Assembly (NCBI RefSeq): GCF_030247195.1
Contig: NC_080671.1
Span: 416,278,044-416,342,043, forward strand
Direction: 5' to 3'
DNA: 64,000 nucleotides
DNA from: Topomyia yanbarensis
Taxonomy: Eukaryota > Arthropoda > Insecta > Diptera > Culicidae
The notes under the pieces were generated by a model that was given only the letters and a program-made list of their open reading frames with translations, ran no database searches and was not told where the DNA came from. Shown piece after piece: positions 63,543 to 64,000 of the stretch (within the stretch, counting starts at the first letter, position 1; each line of letters starts with the position of its first letter). The translations under genes and the position numbers were made by a program.

Positions 63543-64000
63543 CTGGAAATGAGAGTAAAAAATACGTGATAACATCATTCTGCACGGAGAGTCGTTCGAT
63601 GAAAAAAATAACAAAGCTAATATCTATTTTAATTATTTTAGTTCATTCCCACAGAAAAAAAAACTTATTTTCAAGGAATTTAGCGACTGATTCGAAAATT
63701 TTCATTGGAAATTTATTGTCATTGATAATTTTGAATGCCACCTTAATTAAAAAAATGAACATATCTTTCGATGGAAGTTTTGGCTACTACATTATGTATT
63801 GAGTTAGGGGTAAATATTAAAGCGACAGAGTTAGCGCATTTACCCAAAATTCCACGCGGCCTTTCCCGATCGAAAGGAACGGCCGCGCTTCATGAAATAC
63901 CGCGCTTAGCCATTCTGTCATAATGTCGCAAATTTGCATAACGAAGGGCTGAATGAGAACATAAGTTGTTCTAAAATAAGCACTGCGTTAGGCACCGTTT
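63543..64000 (-). other. intron sequence upstream of the zinc-finger exon
   Basis: Begins with the polypyrimidine tract and acceptor of the exon. Near 63868-63896 GGCCTTTC and GAAAGG...GGCCGC form a small imperfect palindrome around GATC. No exon was recognised before the window ends. Confidence 0.45.

Overview
The window looks like nuclear DNA from a mosquito, most likely a culicine (Aedes-like) species. It is AT-rich, has short introns with GT-AG borders, carries few host genes, and is dominated by transposable elements of the kinds found in culicine genomes: LOA, R1 and I/Loner-type LINEs, a mag-like Ty3/gypsy element, a Tc1 element, and many short inverted-repeat elements with clear target-site duplications (TSDs). 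The species call is an inference from repeat content and protein similarity; no search was run.

Host genes. (1) A complete three-exon gene for the large subunit of TFIIF (RAP74/TfIIF-alpha) lies at 9421-11266 (+). (2) The last coding exon of a chinmo-like C2H2 zinc-finger gene lies at 62407-63542 (-). (3) An apparently single-exon gene for a basic 160-residue protein lies at 25187-25669 (-), with a TATA box, an initiator and a poly(A) signal; its function is unknown. (4) A first exon encoding a signal peptide lies at 7029-7204 (-). A few weaker candidates (7941-8219, 8692-8964, 13611-14100, 12146-12660) are listed with low confidence.

Layout. 190-5600: a nest of three LINE remnants (R1 inside a second LINE inside a LOA element). 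7000-14400: host genes plus one palindromic MITE. 15.4-22.7 kb: hAT-like MITEs around two LOA copies in inverted orientation. 23.7-29.3 kb: a nested MITE pair, the basic-protein gene, a dead Tc1 element with paired terminal repeats, and another hAT-like MITE. 31-38.5 kb: a pogo/Tigger-like inverted-repeat element filled with about 18 copies of a 116-bp tandem repeat arranged in an 812-bp higher-order unit, then a dispersed repeat split by a 1.75-kb Transib-like palindrome. 39-47 kb: more MITEs and a 6.1-kb full-length LINE inserted in a PIF/Harbinger-like MITE, whose uninterrupted sister copy lies at 61884-62172. 47.5-49.1 kb: a hAT-like foldback element. 50-56.5 kb: an R1 LINE meeting a truncated mag-like retrotransposon tail to tail, followed by an array of 13 palindromic units with a 187-bp higher-order period. 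57.5-62 kb: LINE tails and MITEs, then the zinc-finger gene.

The genes do not form a pathway. The main interest is the layered insertion history, often provable from TSDs and empty sites inside the window, and the way inverted-repeat elements host or consist of tandem arrays.
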